From NCBI GenBank assembly GCA_035578155.1, contig JAPWDM010000012.1, positions 10,174,501 through 10,238,500 on the forward strand: a DNA stretch of 64,000 nucleotides. Reading direction: 5' to 3'. How positions within the stretch are numbered: the stretch's first letter is position 1; the number at the start of each line of letters is the position of its first letter. Source of the stretch: Brachynemurus nebulosus (lineage: Eukaryota > Arthropoda > Insecta > Neuroptera > Myrmeleontidae). The position numbers were made by a program, and so were the translations under genes. The notes beneath the pieces were generated by a model, which saw nothing but the letters and a program-made list of their open reading frames with translations, did not search any database and had not been told where the DNA came from. This document shows, piece after piece, positions 10,813 through 23,834 of the stretch.

Positions 10813-12412
10813 TTATAGCGGGTTTACATTTGCAATGATTTTCTTGCATGTCTCTAATGTTTACACTACTTGCACGTCCATTTACACATGATTTGCATGG
10901 TATATAATTTGATAAGTACTGCGCAGGTCACAAATGGCTGAATTGACATTTAATTATTTTTAAAATACAGTGGCCATCCAATGGTACGTACTCCGATTTT
11001 ACGTAGTGACGTCAGCGATTTAGTGGGGTTCCCCTCTCACAGATATGCTGTTGTTTGTCTGTGTTGGTGAAAATTTATGTACCAAGCCCGAGTCAGGGCC
11101 GTAGGTAATATTGTCTGAGGGTCTCGTAGCCTTTAAAAATTTTAAAATTTCACTGAAGATATATATGCACATATTCTGTATACGTAATTTGCAAAATGCA
11201 AATGTAAAATAAGTAACGTAAAATTCTAGAATATTCTAATCATCAACTAGCAGAGATATCAAAAAACAAACTTCACCGTTGAATTGGTCATTAAAAATGA
11301 GATTAAACAGTGTAGTTTGACAAAAATTCTAGAATGTTCTATTTGTCAACTAGCAAAGATATTAAAAAATCAATTGTACCATTTAATTGTCCATTGAAAA
11401 AGAGATCAAATTACACATTTTGACAAATGTTCTGGAATATTCTATTCGTCAATTAGCAAAGATATTCAAAAACAAACGTCGCCATTGAATTGAATACTAA
11501 AAAAGAGACCAAATAACATATTTTGAGAAATGTTCTAGAATATTCTATTTGTCAACTAACAAAGATATTGGAAAATCTACTGCACCACTTAATTGTCCAA
11601 CCGAAATTAAACTAATGTAAACCAAATGTCCGATTTTGACAAACAATTTTTGCTATCTGACGAATAGAATATTCTAGAACATTTATGAAAATGTACTATT
11701 CCGTCTTTTATTCGATTAACAGTTAAATGGTGCAATCGATTTTTCGATATCTTTGTTAGTTGACGAATAGAACATTCTAGAATTTTTGTAAAAATGCGCT
11801 GCTTATTCTAATTTTTAGTGCGCAATTCAATAGTGAAGTTTGTTTTTTGGTATCTTTGCCAATTCACGAGTAGAATATTCTAGAATTTTTGTCAGCTTCC
11901 GCTATTTGGCGTCTTTTACGCTGATGAATGCGATAGTGAAGTTGATTTTTGGACAGTTTTCTAAAAGTTGTCACTCATATTCATTAGTATAACATTCGAT
12001 TTCCTTTGTCTACACAACCGAATTTTAAGTGTAAATTGTCTCTTAAGATAATATTGTTTTAAATAAATTCAGATAAATAATATTTACCAACCCCCCAAAA
12101 CAAAAGCTTACCGACGCCCCTGATCTTCCGATTTTACGTACTTCCCCTTAAATTTGCACCGACCACTACGTAAAATTGGATTTGTGGTGTAATACTGGCG
12201 CCAATACAAGTTTACATTTGCATGTTTTAATTTTAGTGGCGCATGAATCATTACTGGCGCCAGAAAAGTTAGAAGGTTGCTAACTTTTTTCATCCGTGCA
12301 TGCACTGATCTACCTTGCACGCCAGTAGCTGTTTACACGTTCATTTTGCTTTTACTGGCGCGCCACTTTGTGTTGGCGCCAGCAAATCATTGTAAATGTA
12401 AACTCCGTATTA
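10813..12412. mobile_element. Fold-back element with GGCGCC-rich terminal repeats
   Basis: The right end carries TTGGCGCCAGCAAATCATTG followed by TAAATGTAAAC. The left end carries the complement of the outer part, GTTTACATTTGCAATGAT. The same termini recur at 31868-33140 and 35100-35230. The right portion also holds the short hairpin GTTAGAAGGTTGCTAAC. The interior is a head-to-head tandem array (11222-11900). No transposase frame. Confidence 0.6.
11222..11900. repeat. Head-to-head tandem array of ~105-bp units
   Basis: The unit is marked by TTCTAGAATATTCTA, then GTCAACTAGCAAAGATAT. It occurs in one orientation at about 11222, 11329, 11430 and 11532, and in reverse complement at about 11655, 11755 and 11865, giving an imperfect palindrome centred near 11600. 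Units have diverged by a few to ~20 percent by eye. Confidence 0.75.
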
Positions 12413-13390
12413 AGGAACTACTGTACAAACTGTCATTTTGCTAAACCCAGCGGATTTAGGCTGTGCCTTGTCTGTCAGTCAGTATCTAGAAATTTATTAA
12501 GTAGATTTATTTTTTTCCTTATTATTTTTTTTTTTTGTATATGTATGCGTACATGAAATTGTAATAAAAGTATTTAACTGTTTGTGTTTCTTTTTTTTTA
12601 AATATTTTTTTTATCAGTTTATTGTCATTGTATTACCTGTTATGATTTTTATTATAAATGTGAATGTTTATAAATTTTTTATTTTTTATTTCATTTAATT
12701 CTTTAATAATTTGTAGACTCCTGGGGAAGTTTTACTGCGGCAAAATTATGATATCGAAAGTTGGGTGATTTGACGGTGGTAACGTAGCAATGGACGCTAT
12801 GCATGGACGCGTTATGATGGCTGATATATATGTATATGTTTTACAAGTAATAATACACAATTTTATATTAGCGCTACTTGTAGTGAGTAGTTAGCCAGCC
12901 ACCCAACCACACTAGTAGCACCTATATCTATGTATATCTATATTTATACGAGAGCACCATGGTCATTCGGCAACAGATAAATAAATTTATTTTTATGAAC
13001 GCTTGTCGTGGGGACGTTGTCGTCGGCCGGCCAAATAGACACTCACGTCATTCGCACTCGCCACTCACCAATTTGCCACTAGTTGCTAAACAGTGGCGTA
13101 ACACACACAAAAAAAAAAACATAAATAAATAAATGATTTTAAAATGCATTTTGGTGCGATTTAAAAAAAATCGTTATGGAAAAATTATTTCGAAAATTTT
13201 GTACCAAATTAATAGTAGGAGAAAGTTTTTGACATTTAAGGAAATGCAAGTTTGGAATCACTATTCAAAAATGTAGTAAAGTAGAGATCCACTGTAGTTT
13301 CCAAGACACTTGGAGTCAAACAGACGAAAATGCATTATATATATAAAAAAAAAAAAAACAACTCATACTCTCTCTGTAGTCTTTACAATA
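12413..13390. other. No gene seen
   Basis: 12413-12750 continues the duplicated segment described before the fold-back element. 12750-13090 is less repetitive and somewhat richer in G/C than its surroundings, with no open frame or splice pattern that could be supported. 13090-13390 is A/T-rich. Confidence 0.4.
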
Positions 13391-14445
13391 TTAAGGGGGT
13401 ATTCTGGTCTAGAAATTCAAAAAAAGTTTAGAGCAGCGGTTCCCGCACTTCTTTGTTTCATCGAACCCTTGTCATGATTTTCGTTTTTAGATAGACTTCC
13501 TGACAAATTCACAAATCCATTAACATCTTGGGAAATATAATTTTTCCTCCACAATTCATCCGATGACCTTTTTTTTGCTCGACGTAAATATTAATGTAAT
13601 GTAACTGGGCCTACACTGCTAAGTGGCAACCAAAAAAAAGGTCACCAGCCTCACATTTTTACATTTTAACCAAGCCAACCTGCTTCACTGTATGCTTGCT
13701 ATAGACCCCCACTTCCATCTCATCGACCCCCAATATTTTTTTTTGGTTACCGTGGACCCCTTGCAGGTCGTTTTCGACCCCTTAGGGTCGATATAGACCA
13801 CTTTGGGAGTCACTGGAAGGAACATTGTACGAGGCAGGGATCGCTGATTAAAAAAATGTAAGTAGGTATACTACACTATTAAATAACTCAGACTGCCCGA
13901 CACAAGGCTCCAAACTTTAAACTCGTTTTTCTCGAAACTATGTTTTTTGAAACGGTTGACATGATATCTCAAGTTCTAGTGAACCGATTGCTTTGAAATT
14001 TTGTAGAGAGCTTCTTAATATATATTCAAAATTAGTTTGACAAGAGGTTTTTTAAATTTTTAAAAATTCCCAAAATTGAAAAAACTATGGAAAAAAAACT
14101 CTTTTTTTCACATCAACGCCATCTTGCCAAAAAAAAAAAATTTTCCAAATCACTCTCGTCAAATGAAAATGACATCCTTACTTTTTAAGGATTCATTAAA
14201 ATTTTGTGTTTCGAACCATCGAAGGGGTCAATCAGGCGGCAGACTTTTTTTGAGTCCCTACTTTGCCGGCCTGTACTTTTCCAATTTTGAGTTTTTTCTT
14301 TTTTTTTACTTTTTTGTACTTTTTAAATGTTAATAAAAAAAAACTGGTAAAAACCAATAATAAAAATGTTTAAGATTTTTTATTTATTACGCCTGGAAAA
14401 ACACTTAAAATTTTGCCGTCCAGATCAGAATACCTATCCCCTTAA
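13391..14445. mobile_element. TTAA element family T, copy A
   Basis: TTAAGGGGGTATTCTGGTCT at the left and CAGAATACCTATCCCCTTAA at the right are inverted. Related copies at 23552-25814 and 29299-30732 share the interior ACGGTTGACATGATATCTCA. A hAT-like MITE is inserted near the left end (13434-13815). No intact protein: the open frames are low-complexity and not shared by the copies. Confidence 0.7.
13434..13815. mobile_element. hAT-like MITE nested in family T copy A
   Basis: Left CAGCGGTTCCCGCACTT and right GGGAGTCACTG resemble Charlie-type hAT termini (CAGNGGTTC...). GACCCCNNNNGGGTCGA-type internal repeats occur near the right end. No clear 8-bp duplication is left, so the ends may be off by a few bases. 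Confidence 0.45.
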
Positions 14446-14972
14446 TAAAGATTATATGAATCTTCATCTGCCACCTTAAAGCTCCAATCACCTAAAAGTA
14501 TTAAATTTGAAGAATGTTATCATCTTCCGGAATATGACTACAGCAACACACAACATGTATTATAGGAATGTGACGACAATCTAATGACAATTAAAAATGT
14601 CTTTTTGAGTATTAAGCATGTTACGCATGTAGACACACATGACAAAGATATGGAACGAACATGCATCATACGTCTTTGCTAAATTAAATTTCCACAACGA
14701 AAGTTATTATAAATATCCAAAAAGATATACAAATTACAAACGTATAACTCGAAACTGAATGACATTGATAAATCAATTTAATTCATAAACATATTATTTT
14801 TTTTATGGAGATTTCAAAATTAATTATGCGGTCCAAAAACAAAATTTCACCAAAGTTGTAACTTCTAATGCAACAAAATTCAAAATTTTCATTAAAACTG
14901 ATGTCAAAAACTGATCAACAAAATTTAAATTACAGAATTTGTGATCTAAAAATGGTTTGGTATACCTGTTGA

Positions 14973-15149
14973 CAGGGCCGGACCTACAGTTGTTACGAGG
15001 GGGGGGGCAAACTTTGCTGTTAGCACCCTCCCCGAGAAAAACACCCAATTAAACATTTTGTCGCACTGATATTTTTTAAATTTTCCCCTGCCAAAAATAA
15101 GTGACGAGCAAAAAAAAAGTCCCCGCTGCCCGCCCTAAATCCGGTCCTG
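14973..15149. mobile_element. hAT-type MITE, 8-bp TSD CCTGTTGA
   Basis: CAGGGCCGGACCTA at the left and TAAATCCGGTCCTG at the right are inverted. CCTGTTGA is repeated exactly on both sides (14965-14972, 15150-15157). 177 bp, non-coding. Confidence 0.8.
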
Positions 15150-16996
15150 CCTGTTGACGTCACACAGTTAAAATTGCATTTTTTTCGAAATTTAGCGTGT
15201 AAGTTTGCCAACCAAACTCTGCAAACTGAATCACTTAAATTATAGATTTATATACTCAATGGATTCTAAACTAATGTCATCTTTAGGGTTCCAAAGAAAA
15301 AATTTCAGAATCGCTAATTTTATGTCGAAAGCTGTGAAAAACAAGCTACTGAAGAACCCTGACTTAATGCATGTCCAACACCCAATTGGCAATTTTTTTC
15401 ATAAAATATACTTGAATCATTTATAAAAATTTTGAAAAATTTCCTATAAAATATTTTTCGAAATTATTTTTATTACATCATGGTCGTGGGATGCCATAAC
15501 GTCACATATAGGAGCTTTCAGAAAATCAATGAAAAACTCCACTTTCAATTAAAATTCGAAAATTAATGGATGACGTTAAAACGATGAAAAACATTGACAT
15601 TTCAAAATCGAATAATAAATCAACGAACTCAATGGAATTTGCCAAATATCTCAAATTTTTCTCATGTATGTTCAACTATACATATACAGAAAGTGAATTA
15701 AGTGATAAGGGTCATACGTGAATTACATTAGGCCTTACACGTTGAATATTACGAATTGTACGACAAAAGTTCAATTCAAAAATTTTTGTTCAACTTGTTA
15801 TCGCGTTCAAATCAGTGTTAACTATTTTAACTGATTTATGAAATAATTTTTTTTTAAGCCATTCATAAATATACAGTGTGTATCGTGTACAATACGAATA
15901 ACGCATCAACCAAAAAATTCTAATTTAAAAAAAAAAAATTATGGTCTGGAAGCTAACTACCGATTTTTTTTATAAAAAAAGCAGTAATATGAAAAAGTTA
16001 TCACTTATTAGAATATAATCAACAAAGTTGTTAAATAGAAAATTGTAGGTCTTAGAACTTGGGAAAGATGAATATAAATTTGACCTTAAAAAAGAGAAAA
16101 AATTTTTATTTTTTTGAAAATTGCCAGGCTCACAATATTATTGCGGTTAAATTGCGTCGGTCGTTCATCCCCCAAACTTCAAATCAATATAGGGGAAATG
16201 CTAGAAAATCAATACAATTTTTGTTATTATAAATCTTCAAAAAATGAAAAGGAGCCTCTTTAGGCAGTACTGAACTTCAAAATGGCATATATTGCCCCCC
16301 TCCTCTTTTCTAGCTTTTAGATCACCCAGTCATGGATCCAAAAAAATCAAAATTATTTCGAATAACTTTCGAATGTCGATAACTTTAAGAGATATACAGA
16401 ACCTAATTATCACGTAACTGATCCTCATAGTAACACATGTGCATTGTCAAAAATGTACATAAATGTTCTATATTTTTTCCCGACAGTCTACGGAACTCTA
16501 AATTTTTGTGTAGCCAACATGCATTTAGTCAATTTTTCATTATTATTCAAACTAACAGAAGTTTTGTTAAACACTCGGTACACAATTGTTTAATATCCAT
16601 TAGAAGAATTTTATTGTTTTAACTTGTGTGAAAAAGGAAGTGCCATTGTTTTTAAGAAATTCCAGTTTGTAGATAACAAATGTATACATACATACTAAAA
16701 ACATTTACAATGATTATTAAAAATTTTAAAAAATTTTACAAATCCATAAATAAACTCTAACGACCAGTTTTACAAACTGAGTTTAAGCTTAAACTTAAGT
16801 AAATCTAGTTTAAAAATTAAATCCAGCTTATCTATTATACTATAAGCTCAGCTTAGTAAATAAACTCAATATGTAAAATGGTCTCATTTCCCTAAACTCG
16901 GTCAGTTTAAACTCTGTGAAACCACCCGTAAATATACCTACTTTCAAACGGGAGTCGAGCTCGCACAATTAGAGTTAATCGACCACATTAAACATT
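15150..16996. other. No gene; weak inverted-repeat MITE near 16763-16924
   Basis: A/T-rich sequence with small unconnected open frames. At 16763-16924, CCAGTTTTACAAACTGAGTT and a complementary-like AAACTCTGTGAAACC suggest a short MITE, with several GTTTAA motifs between. Not certain. Confidence 0.35.
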
Positions 16997-17705
16997 TTGC
17001 TTCCGAGACTACTAAAGTAGCGGAAGCATTGTGATCACTTTTGAAAAATAAAAAAATTTTTCCCTCCACAATAAGATTTTTTACGCACATTTTACGTTTT
17101 AGAGCTTCCTCAACAATTCTGGTTTGGTGTCTGTCCGTCCGTCTGTCTGTCTGTCCATCGCCAGTTTGCACCAAGTGGCATAACTTCTGAACTATTCGAT
17201 TGTTTTTAATGAAATTTTCAGATATTATGCAGTTTGGTTCCTAGATAGTCTCCTACGAATTTAATCAAAATCGGAGTAACGGTAGCAATGCTACCAAGCC
17301 ATTCCAAAATTGCAGCAAATGGAATAACTTCTGAACTATTCAATTCTTTTTTATGAAATTGTCCGAAATTATGCAGTCCGGTTCCTAGATGGCCCCCTAC
17401 AAATTTCATTGCATTCGGAGTAATAGTATCCACGGCGCTACCACGAAATCCCATTAAATGTCAATATCTTATTTACTGCTAGTCCCAATTCGCTCAAATT
17501 TTTAAATTATTTTGGGTGTTCGTTTCTAAAATATTTTTGCTATTATTTTATAATTTAGCTTTTAAGCATTTTGAGTTACAACAATTTTTTATGAACTTTA
17601 AGGCGAAAATATAATTTCACGGTATATATATTTGGTAGAATACCGTTTTAAAGTATTTTACGAGGACGAGGAAGCTGTGTGCTACACCCCATTGGCAGCG
17701 TATTT
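16997..17705 (+). mobile_element. (GTCY)n-bearing interspersed element, copy 2
   Basis: Starts with the TTGCTTCCGAGACTACTAAA hairpin, carries GTCCGTCCGTCTGTCTGTCTG, and ends at CATTGGCAGCGTATTT. Includes the section around TTCACGGTATATATATTTGG that copy 1 lacks. Confidence 0.65.
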
Positions 17706-18013
17706 ATTTATGTGTTATGTATTTAAATCTTATTCTTTGCTTGTAATAATTGAAAAATGCATGAATTGTTCCACATATGAAATGACAACGTATTTAAAAT
17801 CTTGTTTGGGCCGTTTTAAGGCCTCAACCGCTTAGCCAATCGTCTTGAAACATTGCATAATGATAATCGGGGAGACGTAGAGGTGCATAGGCTACTTTTT
17901 ATCACGGGGAAATATCTCATCCTTGCGGGAAAATGTATTTAAAACGAAACAATGAATTTACGACAGTTGAGGGGAATGGAAAAGGACATCTAGGTTACTT
18001 TTTACCCTAATTA

Positions 18014-19173
18014 CACAGGCCTGCGAAATTTAACTTTTTCCCCCTTCCAATAATTATGGGTTTTTTTTAAAAGATCTAGGTATGTTAAATTAAAATACAG
18101 CTGTTTTTTTTTCTAGCACATCGAGATTTATTTTTATTGATGACATGCATCTTTTAAAATTATTTAACAATTATTATGAAAATATAAAAATTAACGAATT
18201 TAAAATTCAATTTTTACTCAAAAAACCAACAGTATTAGTTGAAAAAAATGCTAAAGAAACTAAGTAAATTAAAAGGATTAATAATATCTTTTTCTACTTT
18301 CTTCAAAACTCCTTTTCAATCTTTTTCTCTTATGCTTTCTATCCGGTTCATCCAACAGTAGTCTACCATCATCCTTGCGCCTCACCTTCCTTGGTATCTG
18401 CTCTCCATAACCTTTATATCTTGGTGGAAGCGCTCACCTTGTTCTTCACTTACGGCACCAAGATTCTCAGGAAAGAAATCAATATGAGATTGCAGAAAAT
18501 GTAACTTTACACTCTTATTGCAACCCAGTTTATGGAAATTGCTGAGAAGCACTATATTTTTATAATCTGGGCTTTTTTATTTCCTAAAAAGTTTTTCCTT
18601 TCCTCTTTAAATGAATTCCATCTTTTTTTTAGTTGTTTTAAACTAATTTTTATTAACAGTCGATGATTAACAGAGAATATATCGATATATATTTTTTTTA
18701 ATTGTATTTACGCCCACATATTAAATTTTTATAATATAAGTACGGTCCTGTTAGCACCGTAAATTTCCGAGATTTAGTTATCAATTAAAACTGAATAGAA
18801 AAAAATAAATTACCCTCAATAATGAGCTCATTAGCGGGCGGATGATCTTAAAATTCACCTTTTATCCCAAAATAAAGACATGTCACTTAGTTAATTAGAT
18901 TTCATTTAATGAAACCATTGATTAGAATGTGTTCCTAAAAGCCAATTACAACTATGTAATAACTTTTTATTAGATACGAAATAAATATAAATGCATAATC
19001 TATTCTCGACTTGGTCAACTTCGATAATTTTAGTCAAAAATTTTAATACCTAATATCTAAAAATTCTGACGTGCTGGAATTTTTTGAATATTTTTTTTTT
19101 TCGTAATCAGCGACCTAAAATCTATAAAAATCAGTTGTAAAATTTTAAAGGGGGAAACCATCGCAGGCCTGTG
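18014..19173 (-). mobile_element. CACAGGCC-terminus transposon, internally deleted copy
   Basis: Both ends read inward as CACAGGCCTGCGA (13 bp), with a 3-bp duplication TTA on each side. The interior has the decayed 3' part of a coding region on the minus strand, related to that in 23594-25139. A 3-bp duplication with CAC ends would fit a CACTA- or Harbinger-like cut-and-paste element. The superfamily cannot be settled from this relic. Confidence 0.75.
18290..18620 (-). pseudogene. Transposon-encoded protein, C-terminal remnant
   Basis: On the minus strand, with frameshifts, one reads NFLGNKK, then KSPDYKNIVLLSNFHKLG, SVKLHFLQSHIDFF, PENLGAVSEEQGERFHQD and MMVDYCWMNRIE. The segment 24382-24876 has the same order of motifs. 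I recall proteins with ENLGAVSEEQGERFHQDI-like segments as common in transposon-rich invertebrate genomes, but their biochemical role is not known to me. At least two frameshifts and a stop after RYQGR rule out a working product. Confidence 0.6.
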
Positions 19174-20340
19174 TTATCATAATTTCAAATACTAGAAGCT
19201 ATTTTAACGATATTAACGATATAAGAATTATTAACGATAATTTCTCAACTTATTAAATTTGTTAATCGTTGGCCGACTGACCGTAGTTAACATGACACGT
19301 CTCGTCCTTCCCGCACCGCCGCCAGTCACACGAAACAGAAAATTAATTACAAGCGAAAAAAAAATCAATCAACAGGAAATGTAAATAAACTGAAAGAAAA
19401 CATTTAAAAAAAAAAAAAAAAACTGAAATTAATGTTTTTTGTTAAAAAATTGAAACAAATGTTTGCCAAATTATTGACATTCCATTTTCACGAAAATCTT
19501 TAACAAAATAATTTACGATTTTTTTTATTTTTTTTTTTTTTTTTGACATTCGAAAGATCTGCCACGCTGTGTCGGCCTGCTTAGCCGGTCGTAGCAGTGG
19601 ACAACGGCGATGTGTTCAAAAAAAAAAATCCTGGCGCAGCATTCTGCATAACATAGCGAATTTCTGATTACTCTTTCTCAAAAACTCGCTTGAATAGAAT
19701 AATGATTCAAAAACGTACGTTATGTGAACTTTTTCGCTCTTTGTCATGGTGTAAAAAAAATTATATCAGCATTACATGTTCGAATTTTGGAAAATTTTAG
19801 CAAAAAAAAAAACTAATTTTTTTGAGGTTGCTGACATCGTACAAGTCTGGCTAATATAATAAACTCAACCAATATTCCAACGCTTTCACCAAATTTCGTA
19901 AAAATAGGATATTTCGTTCGAGAGTTATCGTGCTGATACATATATAAATATACTGTGTGAGTTTTTCGAGAGTTGCCATTTTTATTATAGCCAAACCGTT
20001 GATTTAATTGAAAAATTGTTCAAATAAGAGTTGTAGATATCATAGGGGGCAACCGATTGCTATAGTCAGGAGCTATATAGCTCTTATGGTTTTCGAGCTA
20101 TGATACAAACTTATAGATTTTTAAATGAGGCTATATATTAATTTTTCGATAAAACTGATCTAATGCATTAATTAACAACATAAATGAGCAAAAAAAATTT
20201 TTTTACCCAAGTTCAATTTTTTAATTTTAGCGAATTTCCAGAATGGAAACTCGCTATTCCAGCCTTGCTCATGGTGGAAGTTCAGCCCGCGACTATGGCA
20301 GAAATTTGTTTTAAGGCCCCTAGAACCCAAAAATAATATT
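19174..20340. repeat. Repeat-rich spacer with an R2 copy at about 19635-19975
   Basis: 19630-19975 carries GCATTCTGCATAACATAGCG, ACTAATTTTTTTGAGG and CGAGAGTTATCGTGCTG, the R2 markers. The flanking parts are A/T-rich with long A and T runs. No gene. Confidence 0.45.
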
Positions 20341-20347
20341 CACTAAA

Positions 20348-20417
<70 letters not shown>

Positions 20418-20790
20418 CGGTTTATGTATGTATATATGTATCAGCACGATAGCTCTTCAGGAAAAACTGCTAGCTTTACGAAATTTGGTGACAACGTTGA
20501 AAGTCCAAAAATCTTGGATGAGTTCTTCAGCCAAGCACGTCGGATGCCAGGAACATGGTTTTTGTTCTTGCAAAAAATTAGTTTTTTGCCAAAATTTGCT
20601 ATAATTTAAAAGTTTTCGCCACATTTTTTTACACCATTGCAAAGACGGAAAAAAATCACATAAAAAAGGTTTTTGAACTATTATTCTAGGTTAGCTAGTT
20701 TTCGAGAAAATAAGAAAACAAGTTCTGGACCCACCATCCGCTACCGGGGCGGTTCTAGAAACCTCCGGCGGTGGGTGGAGACTCATATTT
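20250..20790. repeat. Dispersed repeat family R2, copy
   Basis: Carries CAGCACGATAGCTCTTCAGG, AAAGTCCAAAAATCTTGGATG and CCACCATCCGCTACC-type sequence, parallel to 2420-2640 and 56405-56600. Interrupted by the (TA)n run. Confidence 0.45.
20350..20409. repeat. (TA)n microsatellite
   Basis: About 60 bp of uninterrupted alternating T and A, followed by TATG repeats. Lies inside an R2 repeat copy. Confidence 0.95.
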
Positions 20791-20921
20791 GTTTAAAATA
20801 TTGCTTTTAAATAAAATGATTTTTTGAGTTTGTTGGTGCCAAATTGATTTATTCTGAAACTAAAACAAATCTTCAATTTATATACGTTAATGACTTATTC
20901 TTTTTAAGCCTGAATACCTCA

Positions 20922-21349
20922 AATACCCCTGTCGCAGCATCCTGCATAACATAGCGAATTTCCATTTACAAAAGTACGTTTTTCTCGGAAACTAGTTGAT
21001 ATAGAGTAATTGTAAATAAAAAACCTTTTTTATGTGATTTTTCCGCCTCATTCCGCCAAATTTTTTTCACGAAAAATGCCCAAAAAACCGGATATTTAGT
21101 AAACATATATATAAATGTGTCCGCACGATAACTCAAGAACGAAACATCTTATTATTAAGAAATTTCGTGAAAATGTTTACGGTTTTTTGGGCATTTTTCA
21201 TTAAAAAAATTTGGCGGAATAAGGCGGAAAAATCACATAAAAAAGGTTTTTTATTTTCAATTACTCTATATCAACTAGTTTCCGAGAAAAACGTACTTTT
21301 GTAAATGGAAATTCGCTATGTTATGCAGGATGCTGCGACAGGGGTATTT
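20922..21349. repeat. Large near-perfect inverted repeat of R2-type sequence
   Basis: Arms 20922-21090 and 21180-21349 (about 170 bp each) are almost exactly complementary, from AATACCCCTGTCGCAGCATC at the outer end to CCCAAAAAACCG at the inner end, with an 89-bp loop. The outer sequence is the R2 family start. The arms are so alike that the duplication must be recent or maintained by conversion. Confidence 0.85.
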
Positions 21350-22371
21350 TTTTTAATTTATCAGTTAGACGGTAAAAATATGCATATGTACTTGAGGCTA
21401 CTTCAACCGATAGTGTTCTGGTTGGTTACATTTCCATTACATCCAAGAAAAGAACCGTTTCCGGTACCATTTCTATCATAAAAATTTGGTTGTAATAGAA
21501 ATGGCAACTCTCAAAAAATTCACATGGTATATGTATGTGCTATCACCATGAGAACTGTTGTAATAGCTGAATTTTCAATTCGGACATTCGCTAAAATCAT
21601 ATGTACACGATGTAACAAGTAATAAAATTTCGGTTTGAGATTCGGGCCAATCATTTTCTAAAAATATTAAAAATTTTCACTTGCGTTACAACTCTCAAGA
21701 CGTTGCAAAACAATTAATAAATAGTAAATTATTTGTGCAGTTGATACACTTCCGAGAATTTTTGAAACATAATATTAGATAATAAGATATCGTTAATTAC
21801 TATGAAATGAATATTTTAAAGACAAATAAAAGTAACTAACATGATTACAGTAAAAAGTAGAATCCACATTTTGATCCACAACAAACAAAATTTGACAAAA
21901 TCATATAAGACATTTCGTTGCGTTCGGACATTAAACAGGTTTCCGTACCCAAATCCGAAAATTTGTGTTAAGTTGGAGGTTAATATAAACCGAAAAGGGT
22001 GAATAGAGACAGTGCACGGACAAAGGTCATACTGGAATATGAAACAGAGCAACTTCAAGGTTGTTTATAAGCTTTCGATTTTACGTTTATTTCTACACAA
22101 AATTCTGAAATTTTGTAGTTCTAAATTATATTTCCGATGTAATTTCGGTCAACCCTACCGATTTTCCCTTTTGACTCCAATTTACCATAGAACTGAAAAA
22201 AAAGCTAGTGATATTTTAAAAAAAATTGTTGACTACGATAATGAAGTAACCATTAAAAGTCTATTTTTCAAGCGATAAAGGCCATTTTGGTTGTGCCAAA
22301 ATATGATGGACACTCTACCCCTAACGCAATTCTATGCCCTCGCTCCTAGGACCCTAGGATACATTATTTCG
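21350..22371. other. R2 remnant then A/T-rich DNA, no gene
   Basis: 21530-21620 has the R2 CACCATGAGAACTGTTGTAA block. The remainder has open frames up to 88 residues on either strand with no recognisable domain and codon content matching the surrounding A/T bias. Confidence 0.4.
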
Positions 22372-22379
22372 GTTCGGAA

Positions 22380-23077
22380 TAGGAATGCCGATTTTAAATC
22401 GATTAATCGAAGCTTAAAAAATCGATTCTTTTTTCGATTTTTTTCATTTGAATCGATTCATGAATCGATTATTAAGAGATCGATAACCGATTTTTTCCAA
22501 AAATAACTTCATTTTAATAGTAATTCTACAAAGAAACATGTATTAAAATGAAACACCAAAAACTCTATTATTAATTGTCACTTTTTACTCGTTATACCAA
22601 CGAACCCCTCCTATGGCTCTATATAAGTCAGACTATTAATACAAAAGGAAGGAAGAGACCACCTATCTGTGCAAACGACGATCCCTTTCCCACAAAAGCG
22701 ACTTATTTAGAAAACATTTTTTTGTCAATTTGTTTGAAATTTTTGAATAAACTTGGTTCAATTCGTGGTATTTGTCCTACATATTCAATTGCCTTATTTT
22801 TATAATTATAATTGAAAAGTTAACTCATTCATCGCCTTTACAAATATAATGTAAGGCGTTTTTACACGATATTACCGATATTACCTATATACTATCAAGT
22901 AAGTCCCTTAAACAAAAATTATCAGCTAATTTTATTAAACTTTTCAAAATTTCGCTTTTTTAGATCGATCTCACAGAATCGATTTTTTTAGCCGATTTTT
23001 TTTTTCAATCGATTTTTTTGATTTCGATTTAAATCAATCCAAAAATCGATCTTTTTTTTGGAGAATCGACATCTCTA
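22380..23077 (+). mobile_element. hAT-type MITE with ATCGATT subterminal repeats, copy 1
   Basis: Ends TAGGAATGCCGATT and AATCGACATCTCTA are inverted. GTTCGGAA (22372-22379) and GTTCAGAA (23078-23085) are 8-bp duplications with one difference. Subterminal regions are dense in ATCGATT motifs in both orientations. An open frame at 22575-22805 (starting MSLFTRYTNEPLLWLYI) recurs in copy 2. Confidence 0.8.
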
Positions 23078-23834
23078 GTTCAGAATAAGCAAAAACATTC
23101 GTTTCAAAAACAGTCAAAAAAAAAAAAAATTATTTCAATTTTTAAAAATATCTTGTTGTAACATTGAGAAAATCGTGATATTTTGAAAAATCAAACGGAA
23201 ACATTTTAACAATAAAGTCCGGTTATTTGAGTAAGATTGCCAAACTATAAATAAAAATGTGAACAAATAAATTTTGGCATTAATCAATAATAAATCGTTA
23301 AAAATAATAAATTTATTGAAATGTAGATCATATATTATGACTCCGTTTGCAACAGAAAATATGCATTGTGTATACATATAACAAGTTAACAACCATAATT
23401 TATACAAAATTTATACTGAAAACTCCTGTAATAGTACATCTAGGATAAGACTAATTTGTTTTATACTAATTTTAGTATTTTTTTATTGATTTAGTTGGCA
23501 ACATTGCTGGCATTATTTTTCTTTAAATGGGTTTTCTGAGTTTATTTTTATTTAAGGCAGCATTTTAGTCTAGAAATTCGAAAAAATCGATTTCACAGGC
23601 CAACGACTAAAAAACTTTTTTAATACTTTAACCATATTTTTATGGATTTTAGTGTGCTGAATCTGAAAATAACAATAAAATTGCTGTATCACCCACCATT
23701 TCCCTACATTTTACATCATAAACCTTTATATTCAAAAAAAAAAATAGTTCAGAAAATTAATGCAATCAATATAATACTAAATATGCGAAAGCCAGCGATC
23801 CAATATCTTATAATGAATATAATATCTTATAGGG

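Noticed and set aside
11222..11900. CRISPR-like regular repeats
   Set aside because: Units are diverged, adjoining and in head-to-head orientation inside a eukaryotic transposon; there are no unique spacers or cas genes.
12750..13090. Possible gene or promoter in a less repetitive, more G/C-rich stretch
   Set aside because: No coding frame, splice sites or core promoter that could be defended.
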